A DNA stretch of 64,000 bases, from NCBI GenBank assembly GCA_965242775.1, contig CBDETI010000004.1:48307-112306 (forward strand). The letters run 5' to 3'. Below are positions 34,373-44,068 of this stretch, in pieces. Each line of letters starts with the position of its first letter. Position 1 is the stretch's first letter. The notes beneath the pieces were generated by a model. It searched no databases and was not told the DNA's origin. It was given only the letters and a program-made list of their open reading frames with translations. Source of the stretch: JAWPMT01 sp965242775 (lineage in GTDB: Bacteria; Bacteroidota; Bacteroidia; Cytophagales; Cyclobacteriaceae). The translations under genes and the position numbers were made by a program.

Positions 34373-36724
34373 TCATTCACTTCTTAAGCTGTTTACCGGG
34401 TTTTGTAAAGCAGCCTTGATCGATTGAGATGAAATCGTCAAGATACCCAGGAGCAAAGCTCCAATACCTCCAAGTAGGAAGGGCCATGCCTTCACATCGA
34501 TCCGGTACGCGTACTCAGAAAGCCAGCTGTTAGCAATTAAATAGGCACAAGGAACGGCCAAAATAAATGCTATCGCTATTGGTTTGGCAAAACCTTTAGA
34601 AAGTAAGGCGGTGATTTGCGTCACGGTTGCTCCTAAAACCCGCCGGATGCCAATTTCCTTTGTTCGTCTTTGAGCTGTAAAAACCGATAAGCCGTAAAGA
34701 CCCAGGCAGGAGATGAACATTGCCAGAAAAGTGAAAATCAGCACAGCCTTCGATAGCACCCTTTCCTTTTGTACCAGCCGCTCGAAATTTTCATCCAGGT
34801 GGTAGTAGCTGGGGTCAGTGTTAGCTCCAAATCCCGACCAGATTTCTAGGATGTCTGCGATCAGTCTCTCAGATCGGCCGGACCATTTAATGGACAGGTT
34901 GTCGTTGCCCACCTCATTGAAAGTCAGCATCGCCGGGCCAATTTGTTTCCGCAAGGTTTCGTAGTTAAAGTCCGTGACGACCCCAATAACGCGGTATTGG
35001 CCGTTGTGGATAGTTTTCCCAACAGGATCTTGCAGTCCCAATTCCTTGACGGCAGATTGATTAAGCAAAACTGCCGAGGTATCGGTACTCAGTTCCGCTG
35101 AAAAATTTCTTCCTTGGAGTAATTGGAACCCCATGCACTCCATCATATTTTCGTCTCCAGCAAATACTTGCATCCAAACCTCTCTTTCATCTTCCGTATC
35201 TACACGTGAAATACTGAGGGAGGAAGAGGCTGGTAACCGCTCACTTAGGCTGGCGGTTTGTACGTACGACTTTTTCAGGAGCTCTTCCTTCAGGAAGGTG
35301 TGGTGATCCGGGATCTGATCTATGTTACTAATGACAAGCACGTTCTCTGATTCGAAACCAAGATCTCGACTTTCCATGAACCTGATCTGTTGAAAAATCA
35401 ACAGGGCAACCACCAACAACGTGATGGAGATGGCAAATTGGAATAGAACAAGACCATTTCGCACATTACCTTTCTCTCCGGTACCTACCAGTCCTTTCAG
35501 GACACGTACGGCCTGAAATCGCGTCATGTAAATTGCGGGGTAGGCGCCGGAAATGATACCCAATAGGAGCGCGCCGGCATATATGACCGCCAGGTGTTGC
35601 CAGCCTTGCAATAAGGACGGAAGCAATTCTAAATCTGTGATCTCTTCAAACCCTATGAGGAAATACTCTCCAATCCCCATGGCCAATGTCATGGCTACCA
35701 GGCAGATGAGAACCGATTCAATCACAAACTGTCCCATCAACTGTGCTTTGGTGGTGCCGAGTGATTTTCGTATACCAACTTCCTTTGCTCTTGTTGTGGC
35801 CCGGGCAGTGGTAATGTTAATGAAGTTGATACCAGCCAATATCAATATAAGAAACGCCACACCTGCAAAAACACGCGTTGTAAGGGCGTTTCCGGTGGGG
35901 GTGGGTTCGAACTTGAGTGTTGAATGGAGATGGATATCGGTGATGGCCATCGGAAGGAACTTGTACATGCCTCCTTCAACAAATTCTTCCATGGTCTGGG
36001 AAGCTCCGTAAAGTTCCTTGACGATTTGCATTTGATCCTCAAGCATCCGGTCCAGTTCGGTCTGGTGATCTTCAGCGTCTATTTTTACATATAAATAGGA
36101 ACTTGCTGAGGTCCAATTTTCTTGTGGGGTAGTTGTTTTTTGGAAAACCCAGGCCCGCGAAGGCATATGGGACAGCCCCTGGTTTGCTACTACTCCTGTG
36201 ATGGTGTATCGGTTTGGGTCGTCCTTAATTTCCAGGCTTTTTCCCAATATGGAGGTAGTGCCAAACAGCTGCTCGGCAAGATCTTCACGAAGTACAATAC
36301 TATAAGGGGTACTTAAAGCGGTTTCCCGTTGACCTTGAAGGAAGTTGTAGGAGAAAACCTGAAAAAAAGATTCGTTCACCCCAAAAGCCCCATCAATGGG
36401 TATTTCGGTATCATTTATCAGCGCAGATACCCTCCCAATAGAGTTCAATTGCCCTACTGACTCCACGGTAGGGTACTCCTTAAGCTTCGTCTTTAGTACC
36501 TCGGGGCCAATAGCCATGTTGCCGATGTTAAAAAAATTGACCCCTATGCGATAGATTTTGCTTGCTTCTGAAAAATGCCTGTCGTAGCTGTATTCCTGAT
36601 AGACCCAGGTGCCAATGACCAATGTGCAAGCCAGCCCAATAGTAAGTCCAAAAATGTTGACGAAGGAGTAAGAGAAATTACGTAGCAAATTTCGAATAGC
36701 TACGATAAAATAATTTTTCAGCAT
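34373..36724 (-). CDS. FtsX/MacB-like ABC permease, 783 residues
   Basis: Two MacB/FtsX halves without the N-terminal prefix domain. It begins MLKNYFIVAIRNLLRNFSYS with a helix at residues 20-42. FtsX motifs are KEVGIRKSLGTTKAQLMG and KEIGIRRVLGATVTQITALL. The periplasmic core has QEYSYDRHFSEASKIYRIGV. There is no ATPase partner here. It is divergent from the PadR-permease pair at 36.9 kb, with 209 bp between starts, and may be co-regulated with it. Confidence 0.92.
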   Translation of the reverse strand: MLKNYFIVAIRNLLRNFSYSFVNIFGLTIGLACTLVIGTWVYQEYSYDRHFSEASKIYRIGVNFFNIGNMAIGPEVLKTKLKEYPTVESVGQLNSIGRVSALINDTEIPIDGAFGVNESFFQVFSYNFLQGQRETALSTPYSIVLREDLAEQLFGTTSILGKSLEIKDDPNRYTITGVVANQGLSHMPSRAWVFQKTTTPQENWTSASSYLYVKIDAEDHQTELDRMLEDQMQIVKELYGASQTMEEFVEGGMYKFLPMAITDIHLHSTLKFEPTPTGNALTTRVFAGVAFLILILAGINFINITTARATTRAKEVGIRKSLGTTKAQLMGQFVIESVLICLVAMTLAMGIGEYFLIGFEEITDLELLPSLLQGWQHLAVIYAGALLLGIISGAYPAIYMTRFQAVRVLKGLVGTGEKGNVRNGLVLFQFAISITLLVVALLIFQQIRFMESRDLGFESENVLVISNIDQIPDHHTFLKEELLKKSYVQTASLSERLPASSSLSISRVDTEDEREVWMQVFAGDENMMECMGFQLLQGRNFSAELSTDTSAVLLNQSAVKELGLQDPVGKTIHNGQYRVIGVVTDFNYETLRKQIGPAMLTFNEVGNDNLSIKWSGRSERLIADILEIWSGFGANTDPSYYHLDENFERLVQKERVLSKAVLIFTFLAMFISCLGLYGLSVFTAQRRTKEIGIRRVLGATVTQITALLSKGFAKPIAIAFILAVPCAYLIANSWLSEYAYRIDVKAWPFLLGGIGALLLGILTISSQSIKAALQNPVNSLRSE

Positions 36725-36810
36725 GACGTGGGTCAGTTAGTACACTTCCACCTATGCCAAGGACCATGCCATGGCCAAAAAGGGCCAGTAAGGCTGTTTT
36801 TGAAAACCCT

Positions 36811-36828
36811 TTGTACCTAGGCGTACAA
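36811..36828. promoter_or_regulatory. Inverted repeat TTGTAC-N6-GTACAA
   Basis: A perfect 6-6-6 inverted repeat (TTGTACCTAGGCGTACAA) in the gap between a permease gene and the divergent PadR gene. Its position would allow control of both. Which protein binds is unknown. Confidence 0.45.
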
Positions 36829-36879
36829 TAGGAATGTCCATTTATGAACTAAAATTCTTATGTGGGCCTGAGCATTAAT

Positions 36880-36908
36880 TTGTTATACGATAAGGAAACA
36901 TATATATT
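36880..36908 (+). promoter_or_regulatory. Candidate promoter of the second PadR gene
   Basis: TTG at 36880-36882 and TATATATT at 36901-36908 with an 18-nt spacer fit the Bacteroidota -33/-7 pattern loosely. The predicted start lies about 20 nt before the ATG at 36934. Confidence 0.35.
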
Positions 36909-36933
36909 AGTTCTACGTTCAGGAAATTAATAT

Positions 36934-37260
36934 ATGAAAAATTACCTCGGAGAATTTGAAGAGCTGATCTTGCTGACAGTGGCTTTATTGGAAGATGGTG
37001 CCTATGGTGTCGGCATCAAGGATGAAATGGCTAATAGGACAGGCAAAAAGCCAAGCATCGGTGCCTTGCATACAGCACTGCAGCGTCTGGAAATAAAGGG
37101 ATATCTGGAGTCATGGGAGGGAGGGGCCACCAAAGACCGAGGAGGTAGAAAGAAACGTTTTTACCGACTTACAAGCGTAGGAGTTGAAATCTTGAAAACT
37201 GCTCATGAGCTAAGGAATAATATGTTCAGCGAAATAAATATGACCTGGAATGACAGATAA
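36934..37260 (+). CDS. PadR-family transcriptional regulator
   Basis: 108 residues with the PadR winged helix: LGEFEELILLTVALLEDGAY, GALHTALQRLEIKGYLESWE and GGRKKRFYRLTSVGVEILKT. It is a paralogue of the regulator at 32111. Its 3' end overlaps the following permease gene by 11 nt, the same regulator-transporter arrangement as at 29.5-32.4 kb. Confidence 0.93.
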   Translation: MKNYLGEFEELILLTVALLEDGAYGVGIKDEMANRTGKKPSIGALHTALQRLEIKGYLESWEGGATKDRGGRKKRFYRLTSVGVEILKTAHELRNNMFSEINMTWNDR

Positions 37261-39850
37261 TAATTCAAGGCCGGGTTTTCTGCGCCGGCTGGCTTATAAA
37301 TTGATCGAATGGATCTCTCCGGACCTGGCTGAGAATGTCAAGGGTGACCTGGAAGAAGTGTACACACGCACCTTGCGTGAAAGCGGCCGGTGGCTGGCAG
37401 AATGGCGGTTCTTTTTGGAGGCGATCACTTGTTTCAAGTTAGCACTGAATGCCAGGTGGCGTGTTCCTGAATATTTGATTGGAGCTTCGACTAAGCTGTC
37501 GATAAGGGTGTTAATTAAGAATAAAAGTTACCTTTTTATAAATGTGTTCGGACTGGGCCTTGGTTTGGCTTCTGCGATGGTAATATTTCTCTTTGTTCGC
37601 ACTGAGAAGAGCTACGATAGCTATCACCAGCATGCTGATAATATATTCAGGGTGGTATATGACCTGACCGAGAGAAATGAAAAGCGACCCTGGGCAATTA
37701 GCAAAGGAAAATGGCCCGAAATTATAGCTCAGGAGTACCCAGAGGTAATTGATTTTGTGCGGATAATACCGACCTGGGGAAGTAAGTCCTTGATGAAGTC
37801 CGAAGAGCAAAGCAACGGTTTTTATGAGGAAGGTTTCGTTTGGGCAGATCCGTCCATCACTTCTGTTTTCGATTTGAATTTTACAGCAGGTGATCCAAAT
37901 ACGGCATTGGAGGCCCCAGGTACCATACTCGTGACTACTGCCGTTGCTGAGAAGTACTTCGGAAGCCCCGGTCAGGCCCTGGGGAAAGTGATCAACCGGG
38001 ACAATGAAACCGATTACACCATCACGGGTGTAATCAAACCGATGCCTTCACATTCGCATTTTCATGCCTCATTCATCGCCTCGCTTATGACCGCTACTAC
38101 CCGGGAGGAAAGACAGAGCTTCTGGGGCTATAGTTACCTGAGGCTGTCTAAAGGCGCTGATCCAGCCCGATTGGTAGGGCAGTTTCCAAACCTGATAGCA
38201 GCTCATGAGAAACAGGGGTCTGTCCTCAAGCTGGATTTGCAAGCGCTCAAAAGCATTTATCTTCATTCGGATTTACTTTATGAGTTTGAAACAGTCGGAG
38301 AGGTGTCTGTTATCTATATGTTCTCAGCTACGGGCATTTTTATTATACTTATTGCCGCCTTTAATTACATCAACCTATCCACCGCCTATGGCATGCGGCG
38401 CATCAAAGAGGTTGGAATAAAAAAGGTCCTTGGCGCTGATAAAAAAAGCTTGTTCATTCAACTTATTAGCGAAAGTACCATCGTCGCATTTTTTGCTTTG
38501 GTGATTGCGGCGTTGATGGTATACTTAACGTTGCCTGTGTTTGAGTTATTGGCGGGCAAGCAATTCAGTACTTTGGGACTGGACCTTTGGGCGATGGTCT
38601 CGGGGCTTTTAGCCGCCTCGCTTGTCCTGGGTCTCCTCGCCGGAGTTTACCCGGCCTTATACATCGCTTCTTTTGGCCCTAGCCAACTTTTTCAAAAGGA
38701 TCATGGCTTCGGCAAAGCCACGTTCAGAAAATTCCTCACTGTTTTTCAGTTTGGGTTGTCAGTTATGCTTATTGTCGGTTCACTCGTCGTTTATAAGCAA
38801 CTTGATTACTTCCACCAAAAAGACCTGGGACTGGACGCTCATCAGGCGTTGGTTATCCCGCTGGATTATGCCAAGGAGTTGGGCGAAAATTACAGAGCTT
38901 TTCGCAACGAGATTCTGGCCCACCCGCGGATTCATAATAGTTCGATGATGTCTAATCTCCCTGGGGAATTGATAAGAATGTGGACGGGGGACATACGTCC
39001 GGCTGGGGGAAGCGAGGAAGATAACATCAGAGCGAAGGTCTTCACGACAGATTATGATTTCGTGAGTACGTTGGGCCTGACCGTGACGGCCGGTCGCGAT
39101 TTTTCAAGAATGCTCGCATCTGACACGGCCGCCGCCGTCCTTATTAACCAGGAGGCAGCCAAGCTGCTCGGGATGGATCCTGTGATCGGTCAGTACATCA
39201 ATGTTCCCAGCAGGCAAAGTGATTTCAGGGTGATTGGGGTAGTTGAGGACTTTCATTTTGCATCGTTACACGCGGCAATAGAGCCGTTGATTATCTACAA
39301 TAAACCGGGCCCAATGGGAAAATTGGTCCTGAGGATGGAAACCAAGGATTTAACGGAGACTATGCAGTATGTTGATGAGGTTTGGTCTAGGTACGAACCC
39401 GACAGGCCACTTGAGTCTTTCTTCTTAAATGAGTATTTCAACCGTAAATATGAGACGGAGAGAACCATTCTCAATTTACTATTAACATTGACATTCCTGG
39501 CGATTGTGATCGCCGGCCTGGGACTCTTTGGTCTGGCCACCTACGTTTCCTACGCGAGATACAAAGAGGTGGCCATTAGAAAGGTACTGGGAGCATCCGT
39601 TGGCAAGCTTTTCGTATTGCTATCTTCAGAATTCGGTAGGTTGATCATGCTGGCCTTTCTGATCGTCGGCCCTGTTGCTTTTTATTTTGCTGATCGTTGG
39701 CTAGCCGGTTTTGCCTATCGAATTGAAGTGGATTTTTTCATTTTTGGGTTAGCCGGTATTTTTGTTTTGACCGTCGCATTGGTTACCGTCGGATATCAAT
39801 GCTTGAAAGTAGCGCGAGCTAATCCGACAGATGTATTAGAAGAGGAATAA
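37250..39850 (+). CDS. FtsX/MacB-like permease with N-terminal prefix domain
   Basis: 866 residues. The prefix (FLRRLAYKLIEWISPDLAEN, then VKGDLEEVYTRTL) corresponds to that of the permease at 29493. The two FtsX halves carry KEVGIKKVLGADKKSLF and KEVAIRKVLGASVGKLF. The ATG lies inside the PadR gene, so translation is coupled. No ATPase is present in the window. Confidence 0.92.
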   Translation: MTDNNSRPGFLRRLAYKLIEWISPDLAENVKGDLEEVYTRTLRESGRWLAEWRFFLEAITCFKLALNARWRVPEYLIGASTKLSIRVLIKNKSYLFINVFGLGLGLASAMVIFLFVRTEKSYDSYHQHADNIFRVVYDLTERNEKRPWAISKGKWPEIIAQEYPEVIDFVRIIPTWGSKSLMKSEEQSNGFYEEGFVWADPSITSVFDLNFTAGDPNTALEAPGTILVTTAVAEKYFGSPGQALGKVINRDNETDYTITGVIKPMPSHSHFHASFIASLMTATTREERQSFWGYSYLRLSKGADPARLVGQFPNLIAAHEKQGSVLKLDLQALKSIYLHSDLLYEFETVGEVSVIYMFSATGIFIILIAAFNYINLSTAYGMRRIKEVGIKKVLGADKKSLFIQLISESTIVAFFALVIAALMVYLTLPVFELLAGKQFSTLGLDLWAMVSGLLAASLVLGLLAGVYPALYIASFGPSQLFQKDHGFGKATFRKFLTVFQFGLSVMLIVGSLVVYKQLDYFHQKDLGLDAHQALVIPLDYAKELGENYRAFRNEILAHPRIHNSSMMSNLPGELIRMWTGDIRPAGGSEEDNIRAKVFTTDYDFVSTLGLTVTAGRDFSRMLASDTAAAVLINQEAAKLLGMDPVIGQYINVPSRQSDFRVIGVVEDFHFASLHAAIEPLIIYNKPGPMGKLVLRMETKDLTETMQYVDEVWSRYEPDRPLESFFLNEYFNRKYETERTILNLLLTLTFLAIVIAGLGLFGLATYVSYARYKEVAIRKVLGASVGKLFVLLSSEFGRLIMLAFLIVGPVAFYFADRWLAGFAYRIEVDFFIFGLAGIFVLTVALVTVGYQCLKVARANPTDVLEEE

Positions 39851-40094
39851 TTTTTGCTATCTTCTTATATACAACTAGTTACATTTAATATTAGATGCTA
39901 TAAGAATTGCCTTAAAATACCCGGTTCAGGGTAAATGTACCTCTGGCCGATTACACAATTTTCGGTCGGGGGGTATTCATAGCTGAGGGCCATTTTTTCA
40001 GGTACCTATTCCATGTCCATCTTGCGACATACAATCCTAAGGCTTTACTGCTTCGGCTGAGTTTTGAATTTTTCTTCGCACTTTAGTCAAACGA
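39851..40094. other. Intergenic region upstream of the arsenosugar-type operon
   Basis: Contains no supported gene. It should hold the promoter of the operon starting at 40095. I did not find a convincing ArsR-type palindrome or -33/-7 pair. Confidence 0.4.
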
Positions 40095-40764
40095 ATGCGG
40101 AAAGAAACGGCGATCTTGATATTTACTCGGAATCCAGACCAGGAATCTCGGTCTAAGAAAATTGGTTCCGGACAAGATAAAGCAGTCTTTCGGCAGTTGC
40201 TTGCGCACACTGTGCAGACAGTAGCGGCAGCGGGTCTTCCTTATTTTGTGATTACCCAACAGCAGGGCCGAAACTTTGGCGAGCGATTTACTCATGCCAT
40301 AGAAGAGATTTTTGCCAAAGGCTTCAAGAATATCATTACGGTGGGTAACGATACACCCACGCTTGAACCACAACTGCTCCGGGAGGCAGCGAATTGGTTG
40401 GATCGCGAACGGATGGTGCTAGGCCCCTCTTCTGATGGTGGGGTTTACCTTTTTGGTCTTACGAGGAGTCAATTCAAGAAACAGGACCTATTGGACCTTC
40501 CATGGCAGAGTGGGGGGACTTTTAAGCGCGTTGGAAACCATGTTCCAAAATGCGCATTCGCTGGATCAGATCCTTGAGGATATTGATGACTTTCGTGCCT
40601 TGCGCAATTTCTTGAAAGCCGGAGCCTACGCGGCTATGAAGCTGATTAAGCGGCTGCTCGCACTCTTAGCACGATTTACCTTTAAGACCTACTATGTCTG
40701 CCGTGAGGGCGTCGAGACATTCAGGTATTCCACAGGCCTGAGAGCCCCTCCAGTACTGGCCTGA
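40095..40764 (+). pseudogene. TIGR04282-like (DUF2064) glycosyltransferase, frameshifted in a G6 run
   Basis: The first frame (40095-40577) encodes MRKETAILIFTRNPDQESRS, NIITVGNDTPTLEPQLL and LGPSSDGGVYLFGL, typical of the DUF2064/CofC-like glycosyltransferase family found in arsenosugar loci. After the six G at 40512-40517, the sensible continuation (LSALETMFQNAHSLDQILED, DIDDFRALRNFL) lies in another frame and ends at 40764. Removing one G restores a 222-residue protein. Either one G too many was read, the tract varies between cells, or the gene is inactive. In this pathway the enzyme would attach the sugar moiety. Confidence 0.8.
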
Positions 40765-40838
40765 TTTCTTGCAATTTTCTATTTAATGCTCCCTCACCTT
40801 TGATTTTGGTGGGAGTGAAATCTATTTACGATCATACA

Positions 40839-41174
40839 ATGTCTAAGAACTACTACGATCCGGACAATCTGAAAAAGTTCGGGAATATAACAGAATGGCA
40901 AAAAGAGCTGGGAGATAAATTTTTCGACTGGTACGGTTCGGTGTTTCAGGAAGGAGCACTTACAAAAAGGGAAAAAGCCCTTATCGCACTGGCGGTTTCG
41001 CACGCAGTGCAATGCCCTTACTGTATCGATGCTTATACAGATTCTTGCCTTAAGAAGGGTGCGGATGAGGAGCAAATGATGGAAGCCGTGCATGTTGCGG
41101 CGGCAATAAAAGGTGGAGCGGTTTTGGTGCACGGTGTGCAGATGATGAATGACGTCAACGATAAACTGATGTAA
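40839..41174 (+). CDS. Carboxymuconolactone decarboxylase/AhpD-like protein of the arsenosugar operon
   Basis: The ATG at 40839 (MSKNYYDPDNLKKFG) is preferred over the one at 40800, giving 111 residues. The AhpD-type redox motif is complete: ALAVSHAVQCPYCIDAYTDS, with CxxC and upstream His. Peroxidase-like proteins of this kind commonly accompany arsS. The next gene starts 1 nt after the stop codon. Confidence 0.9.
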   Translation: MSKNYYDPDNLKKFGNITEWQKELGDKFFDWYGSVFQEGALTKREKALIALAVSHAVQCPYCIDAYTDSCLKKGADEEQMMEAVHVAAAIKGGAVLVHGVQMMNDVNDKLM

Positions 41175-41175
41175 A

Positions 41176-42231
41176 ATGAAACCAGCAACGAAGACACTCC
41201 TCCGGTCCAAGAATGCGCTATCCTCATCACAACGTCAAATTGCAGTGCTTTCTGACCATGGCAATATCAATATACCATCTTTTCAGGAGCGGTTGGAGGA
41301 GATTGGCCTGGAACCATTGAAGGCGACTGGGATCGATATCTTTCAAGTGAACGTTGGGAAAATGTGCAATCAGGTCTGTAAGCACTGTCATGTGGATGCA
41401 GGGCCTGACAGAAAGGAGATTATGACCCGGGAGACCATGGAAGAGTGCCTTGTTGCCTTGGCAGGTACGGATATTTCCACGGTAGATCTTACGGGTGGTG
41501 CGCCCGAAATGAATCCACATTTTCGATGGTTCGTTGAAGAACTGTCCAAGTTAGGAAAGCAAATCATTGTGCGTTGTAATCTGACCATTATTCTGGCCAA
41601 TCCAAAATACCACGACCTTCCCGAGTTTTTTAAAGAACATCGGGTGAATGTAGTCTCTTCTTTGCCGTATTTCAATGCAAGAAGGACCGATGCTCAACGT
41701 GGTGATGGTGTTTTTGAACAATCTATCAAAGCGCTTAAGTTGCTCAACGATGTGGGCTATGGTCAGGCAAATAGTGGTTTGAAGCTGGATTTGGTCTATA
41801 ACCCGTCCGGCGCTTTCTTGCCCGATGATCAAGAAGGCTTGGAAGCTACCTTCAAGAAAAAACTGCTGGAAGGCTACGACATAGTTTTCAATGAGCTTTT
41901 TGCAATCACCAACTTACCGGTAAGCCGGTTTCTCGACTACCTCCTCAACTCCGGAAAGTACGAGGATTACATGCAGGAGCTAGCAGGGGCCTTCAATCCC
42001 GGCGCCGCTATGGGTGTTATGTGTCGGAGTACGCTATCCATTGGGTGGGATGGTTATCTGTATGATTGCGATTTTAATCAAATGCTGGAATTAAAATTGG
42101 AAGGAAAATCCCCCAATCATATCAGAGACTTTGACCTTGAAAAATTGAACGCTAGAGAAATAATTATTAATCAACATTGCTATGGGTGCACAGCCGGTGC
42201 AGGATCGAGTTGCGGTGGTACCATAGCCTAA
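41176..42231 (+). CDS. arsS: Radical SAM protein ArsS, arsenosugar biosynthesis
   Basis: 351 residues. The radical SAM cluster motif CNQVCKHCHVDAGPDRKE (CxxxCxxC, residues 64-71) is near the N-terminus, followed by VDLTGGAPEMNPHFRW. The C-terminal part has CRSTLSIGWDGYLYDCDFNQ and a final Cys cluster, HCYGCTAGAGSSCGG, for an auxiliary iron-sulfur site. ArsS joins a 5'-deoxyadenosyl-derived group to methylated arsenic, the step that leads to arsenosugars. Its neighbours are a peroxidase-like protein, a methyltransferase and a glycosyltransferase, matching the known locus. Confidence 0.92.
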   Translation: MKPATKTLLRSKNALSSSQRQIAVLSDHGNINIPSFQERLEEIGLEPLKATGIDIFQVNVGKMCNQVCKHCHVDAGPDRKEIMTRETMEECLVALAGTDISTVDLTGGAPEMNPHFRWFVEELSKLGKQIIVRCNLTIILANPKYHDLPEFFKEHRVNVVSSLPYFNARRTDAQRGDGVFEQSIKALKLLNDVGYGQANSGLKLDLVYNPSGAFLPDDQEGLEATFKKKLLEGYDIVFNELFAITNLPVSRFLDYLLNSGKYEDYMQELAGAFNPGAAMGVMCRSTLSIGWDGYLYDCDFNQMLELKLEGKSPNHIRDFDLEKLNAREIIINQHCYGCTAGAGSSCGGTIA

Positions 42232-42241
42232 TAATGACTAC

Positions 42242-43213
42242 ATGGAAACTTATTTAGAAACAACCAAGGACGTATACAAAGAAGCGGCTCTGAAACCCGA
42301 TGTGGGGCTTTGCTGTACCACAACGCCGGTTTGGGCATTTCCAGAGTTGGACATTCCAAAGAAAATGCTGGACATGAATTATGGCTGTGGTAGCACAGTT
42401 CATCCCAGAGACCTGATCAATTCTCCCAAAGTGTTGTATGTTGGCGTAGGAGGAGGTATGGAGCTGTTACAGTTTTCTTATTTCAGCCGCCAGCAGGAGG
42501 GGGTTATTGGTGTAGATGTTGTAGATGAAATGATCGATGCCTGCAATGACAATTTCAAGGAAGCCGAGCAATTGAACCCATGGTTTGATTCGTCCTTTGT
42601 GTCCGTACGGAAAGGAGATGCCTTGAATTTACCCATCGCGGACGAATCGATAGATGTTGCAGCACAAAACTGCCTGTTTAACATTTTCACTGAAGATGAC
42701 CTAAAAAAGGCGCTTGCTGAAATGTACCGGGTATTGAAGCCGCATGGCCGATTGGTGTTATCAGATCCCGTGGCAGCCCAACCTATGCCGGAGAATTTGA
42801 AGAAAGATGAGCGGTTGAGGGCGCTTTGTCTGAGTGGTGCACTGCCCCTGGATCAATACATAAAGATGATCACCGACATTGGTTTTGGAACAGTAGAGAT
42901 CAGAGCCAAAAGACCATACCGAATACTAGATACGGCCAACTACGATACAGGTCAAGACATTTTCATTGAAAGTGTTGAAGTCTGCGCTATCAAGGATCCG
43001 ATGCCCGAAGATGGACCTTGTGTTTTTACTGGGAAAACCGCTATTTATTTTGGTTCGGATGAATACCTGGATGACAAAAAGGGTCACGTCTTACTTAATA
43101 ATCAGCCCTTGGCCGTGTGTGATAAAACAGCAAGCAACCTTGAAGGACTGGATAGGAGCGACCTGCATGTTACTGAAAGTACATTCTTTTATGATGGTGG
43201 CGGGTGTTGCTAG
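42242..43213 (+). CDS. arsM: ArsM-like SAM-dependent methyltransferase
   Basis: 323 residues. The SAM-binding motif is VLYVGVGGGMELLQFSYFSR, followed by VIGVDVVDEMI and GDALNLPIADESIDVAAQNC. Cys positions typical of arsenite methyltransferases are present: QNCLFNIF in place of the family's NCVINL, plus GLCCTTTP and NYGCGS near the N-terminus. A C-terminal extension ends in FFYDGGGCC, where a vicinal Cys pair could bind As(III). Following arsS by 10 nt, it most likely methylates arsenite to provide the ArsS substrate. Confidence 0.88.
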   Translation: METYLETTKDVYKEAALKPDVGLCCTTTPVWAFPELDIPKKMLDMNYGCGSTVHPRDLINSPKVLYVGVGGGMELLQFSYFSRQQEGVIGVDVVDEMIDACNDNFKEAEQLNPWFDSSFVSVRKGDALNLPIADESIDVAAQNCLFNIFTEDDLKKALAEMYRVLKPHGRLVLSDPVAAQPMPENLKKDERLRALCLSGALPLDQYIKMITDIGFGTVEIRAKRPYRILDTANYDTGQDIFIESVEVCAIKDPMPEDGPCVFTGKTAIYFGSDEYLDDKKGHVLLNNQPLAVCDKTASNLEGLDRSDLHVTESTFFYDGGGCC

Positions 43214-43381
43214 TTGGTATCTAGGGTCCATTTTTTGATCCTGATCATTGTGTCCTCAGCCATCTAAGTCTTGCTTAGGTGCTTTCCGGTTGTTTGAAGT
43301 AAAGAATAAAACCATTTGTCCTAATTTGGATTGCGCTGCAGGGATTACCTGTCTATTTTCGGGGTTCTATATATCGAACTC

Positions 43382-44002
43382 ATGAACAAGCGATCCAAAG
43401 ACCACTTATTGCAAGGCCTACTTGCGCTTTTATTTATCCTTACCACCACCGTTGTAATGGCCCAGGATGATGATCCCTTCTACTATGAATTAGAAGACTA
43501 TCCGGAAGATTATACGTCCGGACTTGTAGCGGCCCGACTTGTGGATGGGCTAGGCCTGCGATTTTATTGGGCCACAGATAGCTTGACCGAAGAAAACCTT
43601 CAATACCGGCCAAGCGAAGGTGCTCGTACCCTCGGAGAGACCGTGGATCATATTTACAACCTGACCGCTATTCTCTTAAATGCCACTAAGGAGCAGCCCA
43701 CCCAGTTTCCGATTGACATTTCTTCGTTGACCTTTAACGAGAAGCGGGAAGCTATCCTGGCAAGTATCCAGCAAGCAAGTGCTATTTTGCAGCGAAGTGG
43801 CGACGAAGATTTTAAGAAGTACAAGATCGTTTTCCAGTATGCCAACGGTGGATCTCGAGAATATCCCTTTTGGAATTTGCTGAATGGACCAATCGCTGAC
43901 GCGTTGTGGCATACAGGTCAAGTTGTAAGTTTTCGGAGATCAGCAGGGAACCCCTTTGATGGCAGTATCAGTGTGCTTGCCGGCAAGGTCAGGAAAAGGT
44001 AA
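43382..44002 (+). CDS. Exported DinB-like protein
   Basis: The ATG at 43382 yields a signal peptide (LLQGLLALLFILTTTVVMAQ); an ATG 17 codons upstream is less likely. About 206 residues. The DinB four-helix pattern is suggested by ENLQYRPSEGARTLGETVDH with the first His and by DALWHTGQVVSFRRSAGNP near the end. DinB proteins bind a metal through three His; many act as thiol transferases. Its export is noteworthy. It follows the arsenosugar operon by 168 nt and may be separate. Confidence 0.82.
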   Translation: MNKRSKDHLLQGLLALLFILTTTVVMAQDDDPFYYELEDYPEDYTSGLVAARLVDGLGLRFYWATDSLTEENLQYRPSEGARTLGETVDHIYNLTAILLNATKEQPTQFPIDISSLTFNEKREAILASIQQASAILQRSGDEDFKKYKIVFQYANGGSREYPFWNLLNGPIADALWHTGQVVSFRRSAGNPFDGSISVLAGKVRKR

Positions 44003-44068
44003 GGCCGTCATTCAGAACCTTTAAAGCGGGATGAAGAGAAGGGAAGCTGGAGTAACCTGGTAGAAGTC

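Noticed and set aside
35553..36011. 152-codon plus-strand open frame inside a permease gene
   Set aside because: Antisense shadow of the FtsX-like permease; no recognisable motif.
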